DNA of 64,000 nt from Streptosporangium subroseum (GCF_900188345.1 NZ_FZOD01000047.1:17275-81274), one strand, 5' to 3'; positions 36,466 to 45,200 are shown, numbered from the stretch's first letter. Translations and numbers: made by a program. Notes: generated from the sequence alone by a model not told the origin.

Positions 36466-37431
36466 TCAGTGGAGGGCGGCGCTGATCTGGGTGAGCGCGT
36501 CCCGGAACGACGTGACGCGGGAGACCGACGGCGGGAGATCATCCCACCACCCTGTGCCGCCGACGATGACCCGGCTCGCGGGGCGGAGCAGGGGTAGCGA
36601 CGCGAGCGGGGCCGGGTCGCCGGTCTCGGGCAGCTGGGACCAGACGAAGACCACCGCCGGGCCGAGGCGGCGCATCGCGTCGGCCAGGGCGGGGTAGGGG
36701 ATCCGCGCGCCCAGCACGCGTGTATCCACGTGTTCGGCGGTCAGCGCGGCGGCCAGCGCGTAGATCGGCAGGCTGTGCTGCTCCTCCTCGGAGCAGGTGA
36801 GAAGCACCGGCCGGACGTTGATCGGCCGGGCGGGGCGTTCGATCAACCGGCTCAGGGAGGCCAGCAACCGGTCGGAGAACAGGTGCTCGACCTCGATGCT
36901 CGCGCCGGTCTCGGCCTGACGCCTGCAGATCGTCTCGAAAACCGGGATCACCAGCTCCTCCCAGGTCCAGATGACCCCGTGCCTGGCCAGCGCCGCGCCG
37001 ATCCAGTCGGACACGAGCTGGCTGTCCAGCATGATCGCCGCCCGAGCCAGCATCGCCACCGTGGGGATCTCGGGGCGCGGCGCCGGGGCGGGCGGGCGTT
37101 CCTCCCGGCCCTCCCTTTCCTCCCGGGCCTCCCGAGAATCGGGGACTTCCCGGAGAGAGGCGGCCGGTGGGGGCCCGTCGCCTCTCAGGACCTCCCGCGC
37201 CGCGTCGGCGGCGGGCACGCCCGTCCGGATGAGCCGGTTCATCTCCTCAAGGCGCCGCAGGTCGCTCAGGTCGTAGCGGCGATGCCCTCCCGGACTTCGT
37301 CGGCTGGGGCCGAGACCGTAGCGCAGGTTCCAGGTCCGCAGGGTGGGGGCGGGCACGCCGAGACGCCGTGCGACGGCTCCGATGCCGTAGCCCGGCTCCT
37401 CTTCGGTGGTCACCTGACTCTGCTCGCCCAT
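36466..37431 (-). CDS. MerR-family regulator with cobalamin-binding-like domain (LitR/CarH type)
   Basis: A 321-residue regulator. Residues ~14-80 form the MerR HTH (YGIGAVARRLGVPAPTLRTW). Residues ~125-320 match the helical plus Rossmann module of CarH/LitR light sensors. The Wx9EH motif is altered: Q172 replaces the Trp, with E182-H183 kept. The DxHxxG-like motif reads SEEEQHSLP (H219 kept, Gly replaced by Pro). B12 light sensing may therefore be changed or lost. It is divergent from a photolyase gene across a 420-bp repeat-rich region, which strongly suggests control of photorepair. Confidence 0.85.
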   Translation of the reverse strand: MGEQSQVTTEEEPGYGIGAVARRLGVPAPTLRTWNLRYGLGPSRRSPGGHRRYDLSDLRRLEEMNRLIRTGVPAADAAREVLRGDGPPPAASLREVPDSREAREEREGREERPPAPAPRPEIPTVAMLARAAIMLDSQLVSDWIGAALARHGVIWTWEELVIPVFETICRRQAETGASIEVEHLFSDRLLASLSRLIERPARPINVRPVLLTCSEEEQHSLPIYALAAALTAEHVDTRVLGARIPYPALADAMRRLGPAVVFVWSQLPETGDPAPLASLPLLRPASRVIVGGTGWWDDLPPSVSRVTSFRDALTQISAALH

Positions 37432-37551
37432 CTCATCTCATTCTCACAACCCGTTCCATGCCCGTAATCGCCCTACCAGGCTGCCAGACGGCACGGGTGG
37501 TCGTCCCCTGGAAGGTTCTTCGAGCGACAGGTCCCGGCGGATGCAATAACG

Positions 37552-37856
37552 GGAGCCGGAGCACGTGAAAGGTGGCGATATGCGGCAAATGGGGTCCACG
37601 GGGCTGGCATGCGAAAGGAGCTGATCTCGCCAGACGCAACGACCGGGGCCGGGTGTGCGAATGGGGCGGGTTCTGGTGCGCGTGACCACTTGGGCCGGAG
37701 TGTACGAGAGGGGTGAGCCCGGGCGGGTGCGACGGCCGGGGCGCATGAAGGGAGTGAGCCCCAACGGGTTCAACCCCCGGGGCTGGAGCGGATGAAAGGG
37801 AATGAACCCTGGTAGGTGCAACCGCCGGCGCCGCAGGGTGCGAAAAGGAGATCATG
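37552..37856 (+). repeat. Degenerate ~46-bp tandem repeat array in the photolyase leader
   Basis: At least six units start near 37552, 37602, 37647, 37692, 37740, 37781 and 37829 (last partial). Each carries a GGCYGG edge, a (T)GCGAAAGG[A/G]G-like core and a GGGTGCAAC-CCGG end. The last unit supplies the photolyase ribosome site (AAAAGGAG). The array fills most of the space between the MerR gene and the photolyase gene. Confidence 0.6.
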
Positions 37857-39134
37857 ATGGACACCGTCATCGTTCTGTTCAACCGCGATCTCCGGACGCA
37901 CGACCACCCGGCCCTCGCCGCCGCATGCGAGAACGCGCGCCAGGTGGTCCCGCTTTTTGTGCTCGACCCCGCGCTGCCCGCGGGCCACCGTTCGGCCTTC
38001 CTGTCCGAGTGCCTCGCCGACCTGCGTCGATCGCTACGGGAGCGGGGCGGTGAGCTCGTGATTCGCCGGGGCGACCCGGTCGCGGAGACCGTACGGCTGG
38101 CAAGGCGGATCTCGGCCCAGGCCGTCTATGCCAGTTCGGACGTCAGCACGCTCGCGCGGCGCAGGCAGCGGCGGCTCGCCGAGGCATGTGAGCAGAGCCG
38201 GATGGAGTTTCGCGGGTTCCCCGGCGTGACGATCGTCGCGCCCGACGCGCTCAGGCCTTCGGGCGGTGGTGATCACTACCGGGTCTTCACACCCTACTGG
38301 CGCGCCTGGAGCGCCCATCCGCGGCGGGAGACGTTGAAGGCGCCCGACATGGTGCACGTTCCCGACGGTCTGGAGGGAGGTCTGCTGCCCGACTCGGATC
38401 ATGAACCGTCCGTGCTGTTCAGGGGCGGTGAAACGGTGGCGCGCGAACGGATGAGGCAGTGGTTGAAGCACTGCGTGGAGGACTACGCCGACGGCCACGA
38501 CGATCTCGCGGGAAACCGTACCTCCAGGCTGAGCCCGTATCTGCACTTCGGCTGCCTGTCGCCCCTGGAGCTGGAGTCGACGGCCGTGAACGGCGACGCC
38601 TTCGTCAGGCAGCTGTGCTGGCGCGACTTCTTCCATCAGGTGACGGCGGCCTTCCCCCGCATCAACCGGGACGACTACCGGTCGCGCGGCCAGGAGTGGC
38701 GCACCGACTCCGGCGCCGCGCAGGCCTGGAAGGAGGGCATGACCGGGGTTCCGATCGTGGACGCGGGAATGCGGCAGCTGCTCACCGAGAACTGGATGCA
38801 CAACCGGGCCCGCATGATCGTGGCGTCCTTCCTGGTCAGACGGCTGCGTCTCGACTGGCGAGTGGGGGCCGACCACTTCTTCGAGATGCTGCTCGACGGT
38901 GACATCGCCAACAACTACGGCAACTGGCAGTGGATGGCCGGGACGGGCAACAACACCCGGCCCAACCAGACGGTCAACCACATCCGGCAGGCCAAAAGGT
39001 TCGACCCGGACGGCGAATACGTCCGCCGCTACGTGCCCGAGCTGTGCTCGGTGCCGAAGAGGGCGATCCACGAGCCGTGGCTGTTGCCGGCGGGCGTCCC
39101 CGGCTATCCACAGCCCCTGGTCTCGATGGATTGA
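37857..39134 (+). CDS. phr: Deoxyribodipyrimidine photolyase (cryptochrome/photolyase family)
   Basis: A 425-residue flavoprotein that repairs pyrimidine dimers with blue light. It has an N-terminal antenna-binding fold (IVLFNRDLRTHDHPALAAA). The C-terminal FAD domain shows TSRLSPYLHFGCLSP, CWRDFFHQV, GMTGVPIVDAGMRQL, NWMHNRARMIVASFL and DGDIANNYGNWQW. ATG 37857 is 6 nt from AGGAG; an adjacent ATG at 37854 is only 3 nt away. It is divergent from the LitR-like regulator. Confidence 0.94.
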   Translation: MDTVIVLFNRDLRTHDHPALAAACENARQVVPLFVLDPALPAGHRSAFLSECLADLRRSLRERGGELVIRRGDPVAETVRLARRISAQAVYASSDVSTLARRRQRRLAEACEQSRMEFRGFPGVTIVAPDALRPSGGGDHYRVFTPYWRAWSAHPRRETLKAPDMVHVPDGLEGGLLPDSDHEPSVLFRGGETVARERMRQWLKHCVEDYADGHDDLAGNRTSRLSPYLHFGCLSPLELESTAVNGDAFVRQLCWRDFFHQVTAAFPRINRDDYRSRGQEWRTDSGAAQAWKEGMTGVPIVDAGMRQLLTENWMHNRARMIVASFLVRRLRLDWRVGADHFFEMLLDGDIANNYGNWQWMAGTGNNTRPNQTVNHIRQAKRFDPDGEYVRRYVPELCSVPKRAIHEPWLLPAGVPGYPQPLVSMD

Positions 39135-39181
39135 CAGCGCCCGGGCGGAACGATTTGGCTCTGCCGCACGTCGCAAAAAGT

Positions 39182-40123
39182 GTGACCTCTTTTGAGAGCA
39201 TCGACGATGACCTACGGGCCGTTCACGGGCGAGTGCGACAGCTGGAGCAGCTGACCAGACGGCGTCAGGCGGTGGAGGTCCAGCTCGACGAGGTCGGGCG
39301 GCTCATCGGCGACCTCGAAGCCGAACTCGCCGAGGAGGAGCGGGGCGTCTCCAGGCTGGAGGGCGGCTTCTCGGCGTTCCTGGCCGGCCTCACCGGATCC
39401 AGGGAGGAGAAGCTGGCCGGGGAGAAGGCCCAGGCACTGGCCGTACGGCAGCGCCTGGAAGGGCAGCGAACCCGCCTCGAATGGCTGAACACCGACCGGA
39501 CGGCCCTGGAGGAGGCACTGGCCGAGGTCGGGTCGGCCCCGGAGGAGTTCGCCGCGCTGCTCGAACGCAAGGAGCGCATGCTGGTGGAGTCGAGCGATCC
39601 CCGGGGCCGCGAGCTGGCCGAGATCGCCCAGCGGCTCGCCGAGGTCGACGCCGACCTCCGGGAGCACGAGGAGGCCCACCGTGCCGGGGTCGCCGCCGCC
39701 CACGCGGTCGGCCAGGTCCTGCGCTGCCTCGGCAGCGCGCGCGGCGCCTCCACGTGGGACATGCTCGCCGGCGGTGGCGGCATCGCGGACATGATGGAAC
39801 GCGGCCACCTGCTCAACGCGGACGAGGCGGCCTGGCACGCCCAGCATCTCCTGGACGTCTTCGCCAGGGAACTCGTCGACATCGGCGTGCACGTCAGCCC
39901 GGCGCTTCCCAAGGTGGACACCCGCTGGTTCGCCGACATGTTCTTCGACAACATCGTCACCGATGCGATCAAGCATCAGCGGATCGCCCGCACGGGCGAG
40001 GCCGTCGGCGATGTCGCCGAATGGGTGGGCGGTACGGTGAACGGCCTGGCCGCCCGCTGCGGGGAGCTGACGCGCGGGCGCGACTCCTTCGTCGCCCGTC
40101 GCGAGGACGTCCTCACCGGCTGA
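39182..40123 (+). CDS. Coiled-coil protein of unknown function
   Basis: About 313 residues. Residues ~5-200 are heptad-rich helix (VRQLEQLTRRRQAVEVQLDE, LIGDLEAELAEEERGVSRLE). The C-terminal ~110 residues form a globular part with GASTWDMLAGGGGIADMMER and WFADMFFDNIVTDA. There is no signal peptide or TM. GTG 39182 is the most sensible start after the photolyase stop; a TTG at 39155 is possible and no strong ribosome site is seen. Similar coiled-coil proteins are common in actinomycetes without known roles. Confidence 0.7.
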   Translation: MTSFESIDDDLRAVHGRVRQLEQLTRRRQAVEVQLDEVGRLIGDLEAELAEEERGVSRLEGGFSAFLAGLTGSREEKLAGEKAQALAVRQRLEGQRTRLEWLNTDRTALEEALAEVGSAPEEFAALLERKERMLVESSDPRGRELAEIAQRLAEVDADLREHEEAHRAGVAAAHAVGQVLRCLGSARGASTWDMLAGGGGIADMMERGHLLNADEAAWHAQHLLDVFARELVDIGVHVSPALPKVDTRWFADMFFDNIVTDAIKHQRIARTGEAVGDVAEWVGGTVNGLAARCGELTRGRDSFVARREDVLTG

Positions 40124-40142
40124 GGGACGCCGCCGAAGTGGT

Positions 40143-40271
40143 CGAAGGGCGTCACCGATTCAGCGGAGGATCAAGGAAGTCGCAGGTCGGAGGACATCAC
40201 CGATTGTCAGTGGCTCGGGGGTGCCGCGCGCCGGAGGGCGTCACCGACTGTCGGTGGCTCGGGGACGCCGC
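40143..40271. repeat. Tandem imperfect repeats with hairpins
   Basis: Two 40-bp copies (40188-40227 and 40232-40271), about 85% alike, plus a partial copy from 40143. Each has a small stem such as CACCGA-CTG-TCGGTG. They lie between convergent genes and probably act as terminators. Positions 40272-40382 show nothing else. Confidence 0.6.
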
Positions 40272-40382
40272 CGATACGTGAACGGATGAGGGACGTCCCC
40301 GGAAGCACCGGAGCCGGCGGGACGGATGCCCGCGAGGTCAGCTCCGGAGCTTCGGGAACGACTCCATGGTCAACGAGCGATC

Positions 40383-40739
40383 TCAGTGCTTGTGACCGAC
40401 AGCGTCATGGTCGTGGTCGTGCTCCTCGTCCTCATCCTCGTCCGAGGGACCGTCGGAGGGCTCGACGCCCAGCACGGCCTCGCGAGGCTCGATCTCCTCA
40501 ACGTGCTCGATCAGACCCAGGACATGGTCCGGCTCGATCAGCCACTGCAGCGCCGTGGCACCGGTGTCGTCGGTGGAGACCAGCTCCGCCTGCTCCTTGC
40601 GCTCGTCATCGTCCAGATCGGCGTCCGGGTGGTTGATCTCCTTCAGCGCGGCAGCCTGCAGGCCCGCGAGGTCCTGCACCTCCACGGTAAGCTCGACAGT
40701 CAGACGCAGATAGCGTTCAGTGCCCGATTCATCACTCAT
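40383..40739 (-). CDS. Small acidic protein with His/Asp-rich tail
   Basis: 118 residues. The N-terminal ~85 residues are a compact domain (RYLRLTVELTVEVQDLAGLQ..ALQWLIEPDHVLGLIEHV). The last ~25 are Asp/Glu/His (DEDEDEEHDHDHD), a likely metal-binding or disordered tail. AGGA lies 8 nt before ATG 40739. No family is recognised. It lies between ung and the coiled-coil gene. Confidence 0.65.
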   Translation of the reverse strand: MSDESGTERYLRLTVELTVEVQDLAGLQAAALKEINHPDADLDDDERKEQAELVSTDDTGATALQWLIEPDHVLGLIEHVEEIEPREAVLGVEPSDGPSDEDEDEEHDHDHDAVGHKH

Positions 40740-40775
40740 GGTGTAAATCCTAGTGCCCTCGTAGGGTGCGATTGC

Positions 40776-41453
40776 CTAAGGAAGCTTCCACTCGACCGGC
40801 GTTGTGCCCTGCTGCTGGAGAAGCTCGTTGGTGCGGCTGAACGGGCGGGAGCCGAAGAAGCCGCTGCGGGCCGACAGAGGACTCGGGTGGGCCGATTCGA
40901 CGGCCGGGAGTTTGCCGAGCATCGGGCGCAGGTTGCGGGCGTCACGCCCCCACAGAATCGCCACCATCGGCTTGTCGCGAGCGACCAGCGCCTTCATGGC
41001 CTGCTCGGTGACCTCTTCCCAGCCCTTGCCCCGGTGCGAGGCGGACTTGCCCGGCGCGACGGTGAGAACCCTGTTGAGCAGCAGCACGCCCTGCTCGGTC
41101 CACGGGGTCAGGTCGCCGTTGCTCGGCATCGGCAGGCCGAGATCCTCGGTGAGCTCCTTGTAGATGTTGCGCAGGCTGCCCGGAATCGGGCGCACGTCCG
41201 CGGCCACGGAGAAGCTCAGGCCGATCGGATGGCCCGGCGTGGGATAGGGGTCCTGGCCGACGATCAGCACCTTGACCTGGTCAAAGGGCTGTTGGAAGGC
41301 TCGGAGCACGTTGGCTCCCGACGGGAGGTACTGCCTGCCTTCCGCCACCTCCTTGCGGAGGAAATCGCCCATCTCGGCGATTTTTTCAGCGACGGGTTCG
41401 AGGGCCGTGGCCCACCCGGCTTCCACGATTTCATTCAAAGGACGCGCGGCCAT
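40776..41453 (-). CDS. ung: Uracil-DNA glycosylase (family 1)
   Basis: A 225-residue base-excision repair enzyme that removes uracil from DNA. The water-activating motif GQDPYPTPGHPIGLSFS (catalytic Asp) and the leucine-loop motif HPSPLSARSGFFG (catalytic His) are both intact. NGDLTPWTEQGVLLLN is also conserved. ATG 41453 begins the family N-terminus. It is transcribed away from the ABC-transporter operon terminator. Confidence 0.96.
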   Translation of the reverse strand: MAARPLNEIVEAGWATALEPVAEKIAEMGDFLRKEVAEGRQYLPSGANVLRAFQQPFDQVKVLIVGQDPYPTPGHPIGLSFSVAADVRPIPGSLRNIYKELTEDLGLPMPSNGDLTPWTEQGVLLLNRVLTVAPGKSASHRGKGWEEVTEQAMKALVARDKPMVAILWGRDARNLRPMLGKLPAVESAHPSPLSARSGFFGSRPFSRTNELLQQQGTTPVEWKLP

Positions 41454-41476
41454 GCCGAAAACCCTATCGAGGTTTG

Positions 41477-41525
41477 AGGTCCGGTACGGCGTGCGCCGGA
41501 AATCCGCGCACGCCGTACCGGACCT
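41477..41525 (-). terminator. Strong terminator of the sugar ABC operon
   Basis: Perfect 20-bp stem, AGGTCCGGTACGGCGTGCGC (41477-41496) with its complement at 41506-41525, and a 9-nt loop. It lies 6 bp after the last permease gene. Being symmetric, it also insulates ung. Confidence 0.85.
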
Positions 41526-41531
41526 GCCCCT

Positions 41532-42407
41532 TTATTTCACCGAACCCGCCATCATGCCCTGCACGAAGTAACGCTGGAAGGCAAAGAACAAGATCAGCGG
41601 GATGATCAGCGACAGGAAGGCACCGGGCGCGAGGATGTCGACGTTGGTTCCGAACTGCCGCATCTGGGACTGCAGGGCCTTGGTCATCGGCTGGTTCTCG
41701 GTGTTGGCGAAGACCAGGGCGACGAGCAGGTCGTTCCAGACCCAGAGAAACTGGAAGATGCCGAGCGAAGCGACCGCGGGCTTGGCCAGCGGGAACACCA
41801 CGGTCGAGAAGATCTTCCACTCACCCGCGCCGTCCATGCGCGCGGCTTCGAGCAGCGAGCGTGGAATGCCCGCGAAGAAGTTGCGGAGCAGGAAGATGGC
41901 GAAGGGGAGTCCGAAGGCGACGTGGAAGAGCACCACGCCGGCGATGGAGCCGAAGATGCCGATCGAGCCGTAGAGCTTCGCGATCGGGATCAGCGCGATC
42001 TGGATCGGCACCACCAGCAGGCCGATCACCACCAGGAACAGCGCGTCCCTGCCGGGAAACTCCATCCAGGCGAACGCGTAGGCGGCCATGGACGCGATGC
42101 CGATCACCAGGAGGGTCGTGGGCACCGTGATGAGCACGGTGTTCCAGAACGACGCGGTGAACCCGGTGGCCAGCAGATCGGCGTAGTTCTTGATGGTCCA
42201 CTCGGCCGGCTTGGTGAACGCCGTCCACCAGCCGGTGGAGTTGTTGGCCGTCTCCTGGCGGAGCGAGACCACGAACAGGCCGAGGGTGGGAACCAGCCAG
42301 AACAGGCCGATCAGCACCAGCACCGCCTGGACGAGGCCGCCGCCGACCTTGTCCAGGATCTTGCTGATCACGTTGCGCGGTGGGGCGCCGAGACTGGAGG
42401 TCGTCAC
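41532..42407 (-). CDS. Sugar ABC transporter permease, MalG type
   Basis: A 291-residue inner-membrane permease with six TM helices. The cytoplasmic EAA loop, EAARMDGAGEWKIFSTVVFP, is the contact point for the ATPase. The GTG start overlaps the MalF-type stop (GTGA), and GGAGGG lies upstream. It is the last gene of a four-gene operon. No ATPase gene is present, so a shared MsiK-type ATPase elsewhere is expected. Confidence 0.93.
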   Translation of the reverse strand: MTTSSLGAPPRNVISKILDKVGGGLVQAVLVLIGLFWLVPTLGLFVVSLRQETANNSTGWWTAFTKPAEWTIKNYADLLATGFTASFWNTVLITVPTTLLVIGIASMAAYAFAWMEFPGRDALFLVVIGLLVVPIQIALIPIAKLYGSIGIFGSIAGVVLFHVAFGLPFAIFLLRNFFAGIPRSLLEAARMDGAGEWKIFSTVVFPLAKPAVASLGIFQFLWVWNDLLVALVFANTENQPMTKALQSQMRQFGTNVDILAPGAFLSLIIPLILFFAFQRYFVQGMMAGSVK

Positions 42408-43792
42408 TGGTTGTCCCTCCTGAACCGGCGGATGTTGATGATCATGAAGGGCAGAACGAGGATCAGCAGGAAGATGGACAGCGCGCTGCCCAGCCCCTGG
42501 TTGCCTCCGCCGCCGAACGAGACCCGCCACATCTCCAGCGCGATCACGTTGGCCTGCGGCTGCACCGATCCCGGTGCGATGACAAAGACCAGGTCGAAGA
42601 CCTTCAGCGTGTTGATGATCATCGTGACGAACACGACGAGCAGCACCGGGGCGAGCAGCGGAATGGTGATCTTGCGGAACACCTGCCATTCGGTGGCCCC
42701 GTCGATGCGGGCCGCCTCCAGGGCGTCACGCGGGATGGCCGAGAGCCCCGCCGCGATCAGCACCATGGAGAATCCGGCCCACACCCAGATGAACGCTCCG
42801 ATGATCGCCGGAGTGATCAGCGCCGGGCCGAGCCAGGCGATCCCGTTGAAGGCCGCGTGGAAGTTCGACTCCGGCAGCCGCACCAGATAGTCGCCCGGAG
42901 CCAGTCCGGTGAGGCGGAAGGTCCCGTCGGCCTCGGTGGTGGCGGTGGCCTTGACGGCACCGTTCTGCACCGCCTCGACGGTCACGCCCGTCAGGCCCTT
43001 CTCCGTGGGATCCACCTGGTTGACGGCGCCTCCGCCGCCCTGGGTGAAGTCCACCCACACGGTCCCGGCCAGTTCGCCGGGGCCCGGCTGGGGCGCCTTC
43101 GCCGTCGCCGCGGAGGCGAGGGTCTCGGGCTTCACGCCGACCAGGGGGAGGAGCACGGCCTTGCCGGGTCCCGCGGGCTGCTTGGTCACCACCGCGCCCT
43201 GCTGACCGGCGACCGGCGACCGGTCGTTCTCTCTGGGCCGGGCGTCCGGGTAGCCGTCGGAGGAGCCGAAGACGTCCGTCACCGAGGTGATGATCGCGTT
43301 GGCCACACCCCGGTCCGGGGCCTGCTCGTAGACCAGGCGGAAGATGACGCCGGAGGCCATCAGGGAGACGGCCATCGGCATGAACACGATCAGCTTGAAG
43401 GCGGTCGCCCAGCGGATCCGTTCCGTCAGCACCGCGAAGACCAGGCCCACCGCGGTGACCAGGGCGGGAGCCACCGCGACCCAGATCAGGTTGTTCCTGA
43501 TCGTGGTCAGGGTGGAGGAGTCATTGAAGATCGTCGCGTAGTTCTCGACGCCGACGAAGGTGTTCCCGTTGGAGTCGTAGAAGCTGCGGAAGATCGAGTA
43601 GATGATCGGGTAGATCACCATTGCGCCGAGCAGGAGCACGCCCGGCAACAGGAACCAGATTGCCAGCCTCGCCGGAGGACCCAGGGACCCGGCCTTCACG
43701 GGAGCCGGCTCGGGAGCCTTCTCAGGAGCCGCCTCCGGTACCGCCTGCGATACCGGAGGCGGTGCCGGAGGGCCGTCTAACCGATCGGTCAC
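42404..43792 (-). CDS. Sugar ABC transporter permease, MalF type, with inserted beta domain
   Basis: A 462-residue permease, far longer than the usual ~300. The EAA loop EAARIDGATEWQVFRKITIP is intact. An extra ~140-residue segment (about 175-312) interrupts the membrane domain; its end, LTGVTVEAVQNG..TTEADGTFRLTGLAPGDYLVRL, looks like a carboxypeptidase-regulatory/SdrD-B-type beta sandwich and should face outward, as the MalF P2 loop does. The N-terminal ~40 residues are Pro/Ala-rich. GTG 43792 has GGGGAGAGG upstream. Codon 5 is TTA, rare in such genomes and bldA-dependent. Confidence 0.9.
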   Translation of the reverse strand: MTDRLDGPPAPPPVSQAVPEAAPEKAPEPAPVKAGSLGPPARLAIWFLLPGVLLLGAMVIYPIIYSIFRSFYDSNGNTFVGVENYATIFNDSSTLTTIRNNLIWVAVAPALVTAVGLVFAVLTERIRWATAFKLIVFMPMAVSLMASGVIFRLVYEQAPDRGVANAIITSVTDVFGSSDGYPDARPRENDRSPVAGQQGAVVTKQPAGPGKAVLLPLVGVKPETLASAATAKAPQPGPGELAGTVWVDFTQGGGGAVNQVDPTEKGLTGVTVEAVQNGAVKATATTEADGTFRLTGLAPGDYLVRLPESNFHAAFNGIAWLGPALITPAIIGAFIWVWAGFSMVLIAAGLSAIPRDALEAARIDGATEWQVFRKITIPLLAPVLLVVFVTMIINTLKVFDLVFVIAPGSVQPQANVIALEMWRVSFGGGGNQGLGSALSIFLLILVLPFMIINIRRFRRDNQ

Positions 43793-43803
43793 GGCCTCTC
43801 CCC

Positions 43804-45138
43804 TTACTTCCAGGCCTTTTTGGCCTCGTCTTCGAGCTTGCTCTGGACGCCCTTGACGTCGGCCGGGTTGCGCACGAAGTCCTGCAGGAGCTTCCACTCG
43901 CCCTTGCCGTCGGTGCCGCCGAAGGCGCTGGGGGCGAGGTCGGACATGTCGTAGCGGACCGCGTCACCGGCAGAGATGATCGTCTCGGCGAGCTTCTTGG
44001 TCAGCTCGGACGGGTAGTTGTCGGGCGAGACATTGCGGTTGGGGGAGAGGTAGCCGGGAAGCTTGGCCCAGATCTCGCCGCCCTCCTTGGAGGCGAGGAA
44101 CTCCAGCAGCTCCATCGAGCCCTTGGAGTCCTTCAGCGCCACCGCGATGTCGCCGCCCAGCACGACCGGCTCGGTGTCACCGGCCTTGGGGAACGGGAAG
44201 TACTTGGCCTCCTCGCCCAGCTTCGCGCCGGACTCCTCGGCCGTGGTGCCCACGAAGTCGGCCTCGATCACCATCGCCGACTTGTCCTGGCCGTAGACCT
44301 GGGTCACGCAGGTGGGGAAGTCGGTCTGCAGGGCGCCGGAGGAGCCGCCGAGCAGGAACTCCTTCTTGCCGACCAGCTGGCCGATCTTCTCCAGCGCGGT
44401 GGTCACGCTGGCGTCGGTCCACGGGATCTCGTGCTTGGAGAGCTTGGTGTAGTTCTCCGGGCCCGCGCTGGACAGGTAGACGTTCTCGAACAGGTCGGTC
44501 AGGGTCCAGCCGGACGCGCCGCAGAGGGAGAACGGCGCGGTGCCGGAGTCCGCGATCGTCTGGGCGGTCGTGACGAGGTCGTCCCAGGTGGCGGGCGGCT
44601 GCGTGCCGGCGTCCTGGAAGGCCTGGTCGCGGTACCAGATGAGCGACTTGTGGGCCGCCTTCACCAGCACGCCGTACACCTGGCCGTCGGCGGAGCCGAG
44701 TTCCTTCCAGTACGGGGTGTAGTTGTCGTCGAGCTGCTTCTGCACCTCGGCGGTGAGCGGCTTGAGCGCCTTCTGGTCGGCGTACTGCTGGACCAGGCCG
44801 GGCTGGGGCAGGATCGCGACGTCCGGCGGGCTGCCGCCCTGGATGCGCGGGCCGAGATAGGCACCGGTGTCCTCGCCGGTGGAGGCGTAGGTGACCTTGG
44901 CCCCGGTCTTGGCCTCGAAGGCCTTGAGCACCTGCTCGAAGTTGGTCTGCTCGGAGCCCGTCCACTTGGCCGCGACCTCGAGGCTCACGCCTTCGAGGGT
45001 CTTGGCCTCGGCGGGCGCGGAGGCGGGGGCGCTGCCGCTCGCGGCCGGTGTTGTGGGTGCCGCCGCCTCGCCGCCGCCGCATGCGGCGAGTGCGAGTGCG
45101 AGTCCGGCCGTCGTCGCCATGGCAATGGATTTGCGCAT
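43804..45138 (-). CDS. Sugar-binding lipoprotein of ABC importer (AglE-like)
   Basis: A 444-residue extracellular solute-binding lipoprotein. The signal peptide ends in a lipobox, LALAAC (Cys 20). It has an Ala/Ser/Pro linker, then the binding fold starting LEGVSLEVAAKWTGSEQTNF. GGSPPDVAILPQPGLVQQYA resembles the alpha-glucoside-binding AglE group. GGAGG lies upstream of ATG 45138. It is followed 11 bp later by the MalF-type permease, so it is the main binding protein of that importer. Confidence 0.9.
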   Translation of the reverse strand: MRKSIAMATTAGLALALAACGGGEAAAPTTPAASGSAPASAPAEAKTLEGVSLEVAAKWTGSEQTNFEQVLKAFEAKTGAKVTYASTGEDTGAYLGPRIQGGSPPDVAILPQPGLVQQYADQKALKPLTAEVQKQLDDNYTPYWKELGSADGQVYGVLVKAAHKSLIWYRDQAFQDAGTQPPATWDDLVTTAQTIADSGTAPFSLCGASGWTLTDLFENVYLSSAGPENYTKLSKHEIPWTDASVTTALEKIGQLVGKKEFLLGGSSGALQTDFPTCVTQVYGQDKSAMVIEADFVGTTAEESGAKLGEEAKYFPFPKAGDTEPVVLGGDIAVALKDSKGSMELLEFLASKEGGEIWAKLPGYLSPNRNVSPDNYPSELTKKLAETIISAGDAVRYDMSDLAPSAFGGTDGKGEWKLLQDFVRNPADVKGVQSKLEDEAKKAWK

Positions 45139-45172
45139 GCTGAACAAACCTCCTGTGGTGTCAAAGCCCCGG

Positions 45173-45200
45173 AATTCGGGAGAAGTAATTCGGGAGAAGC
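45173..45200. repeat. 14-bp tandem repeat between the two binding-protein genes
   Basis: AATTCGGGAGAAGT at 45173-45186 is repeated with one change at 45187-45200, ~35 bp before the downstream binding-protein start. It could be a processing or regulator site. A small CCGGGG/CCCCGG stem (45247-45263) lies nearby. Confidence 0.45.

Noticed and set aside
38930..39181. N-terminal extension of the coiled-coil protein into the photolyase gene
   Set aside because: It overlaps the photolyase C-terminus in another frame, and coding character starts after the photolyase stop.
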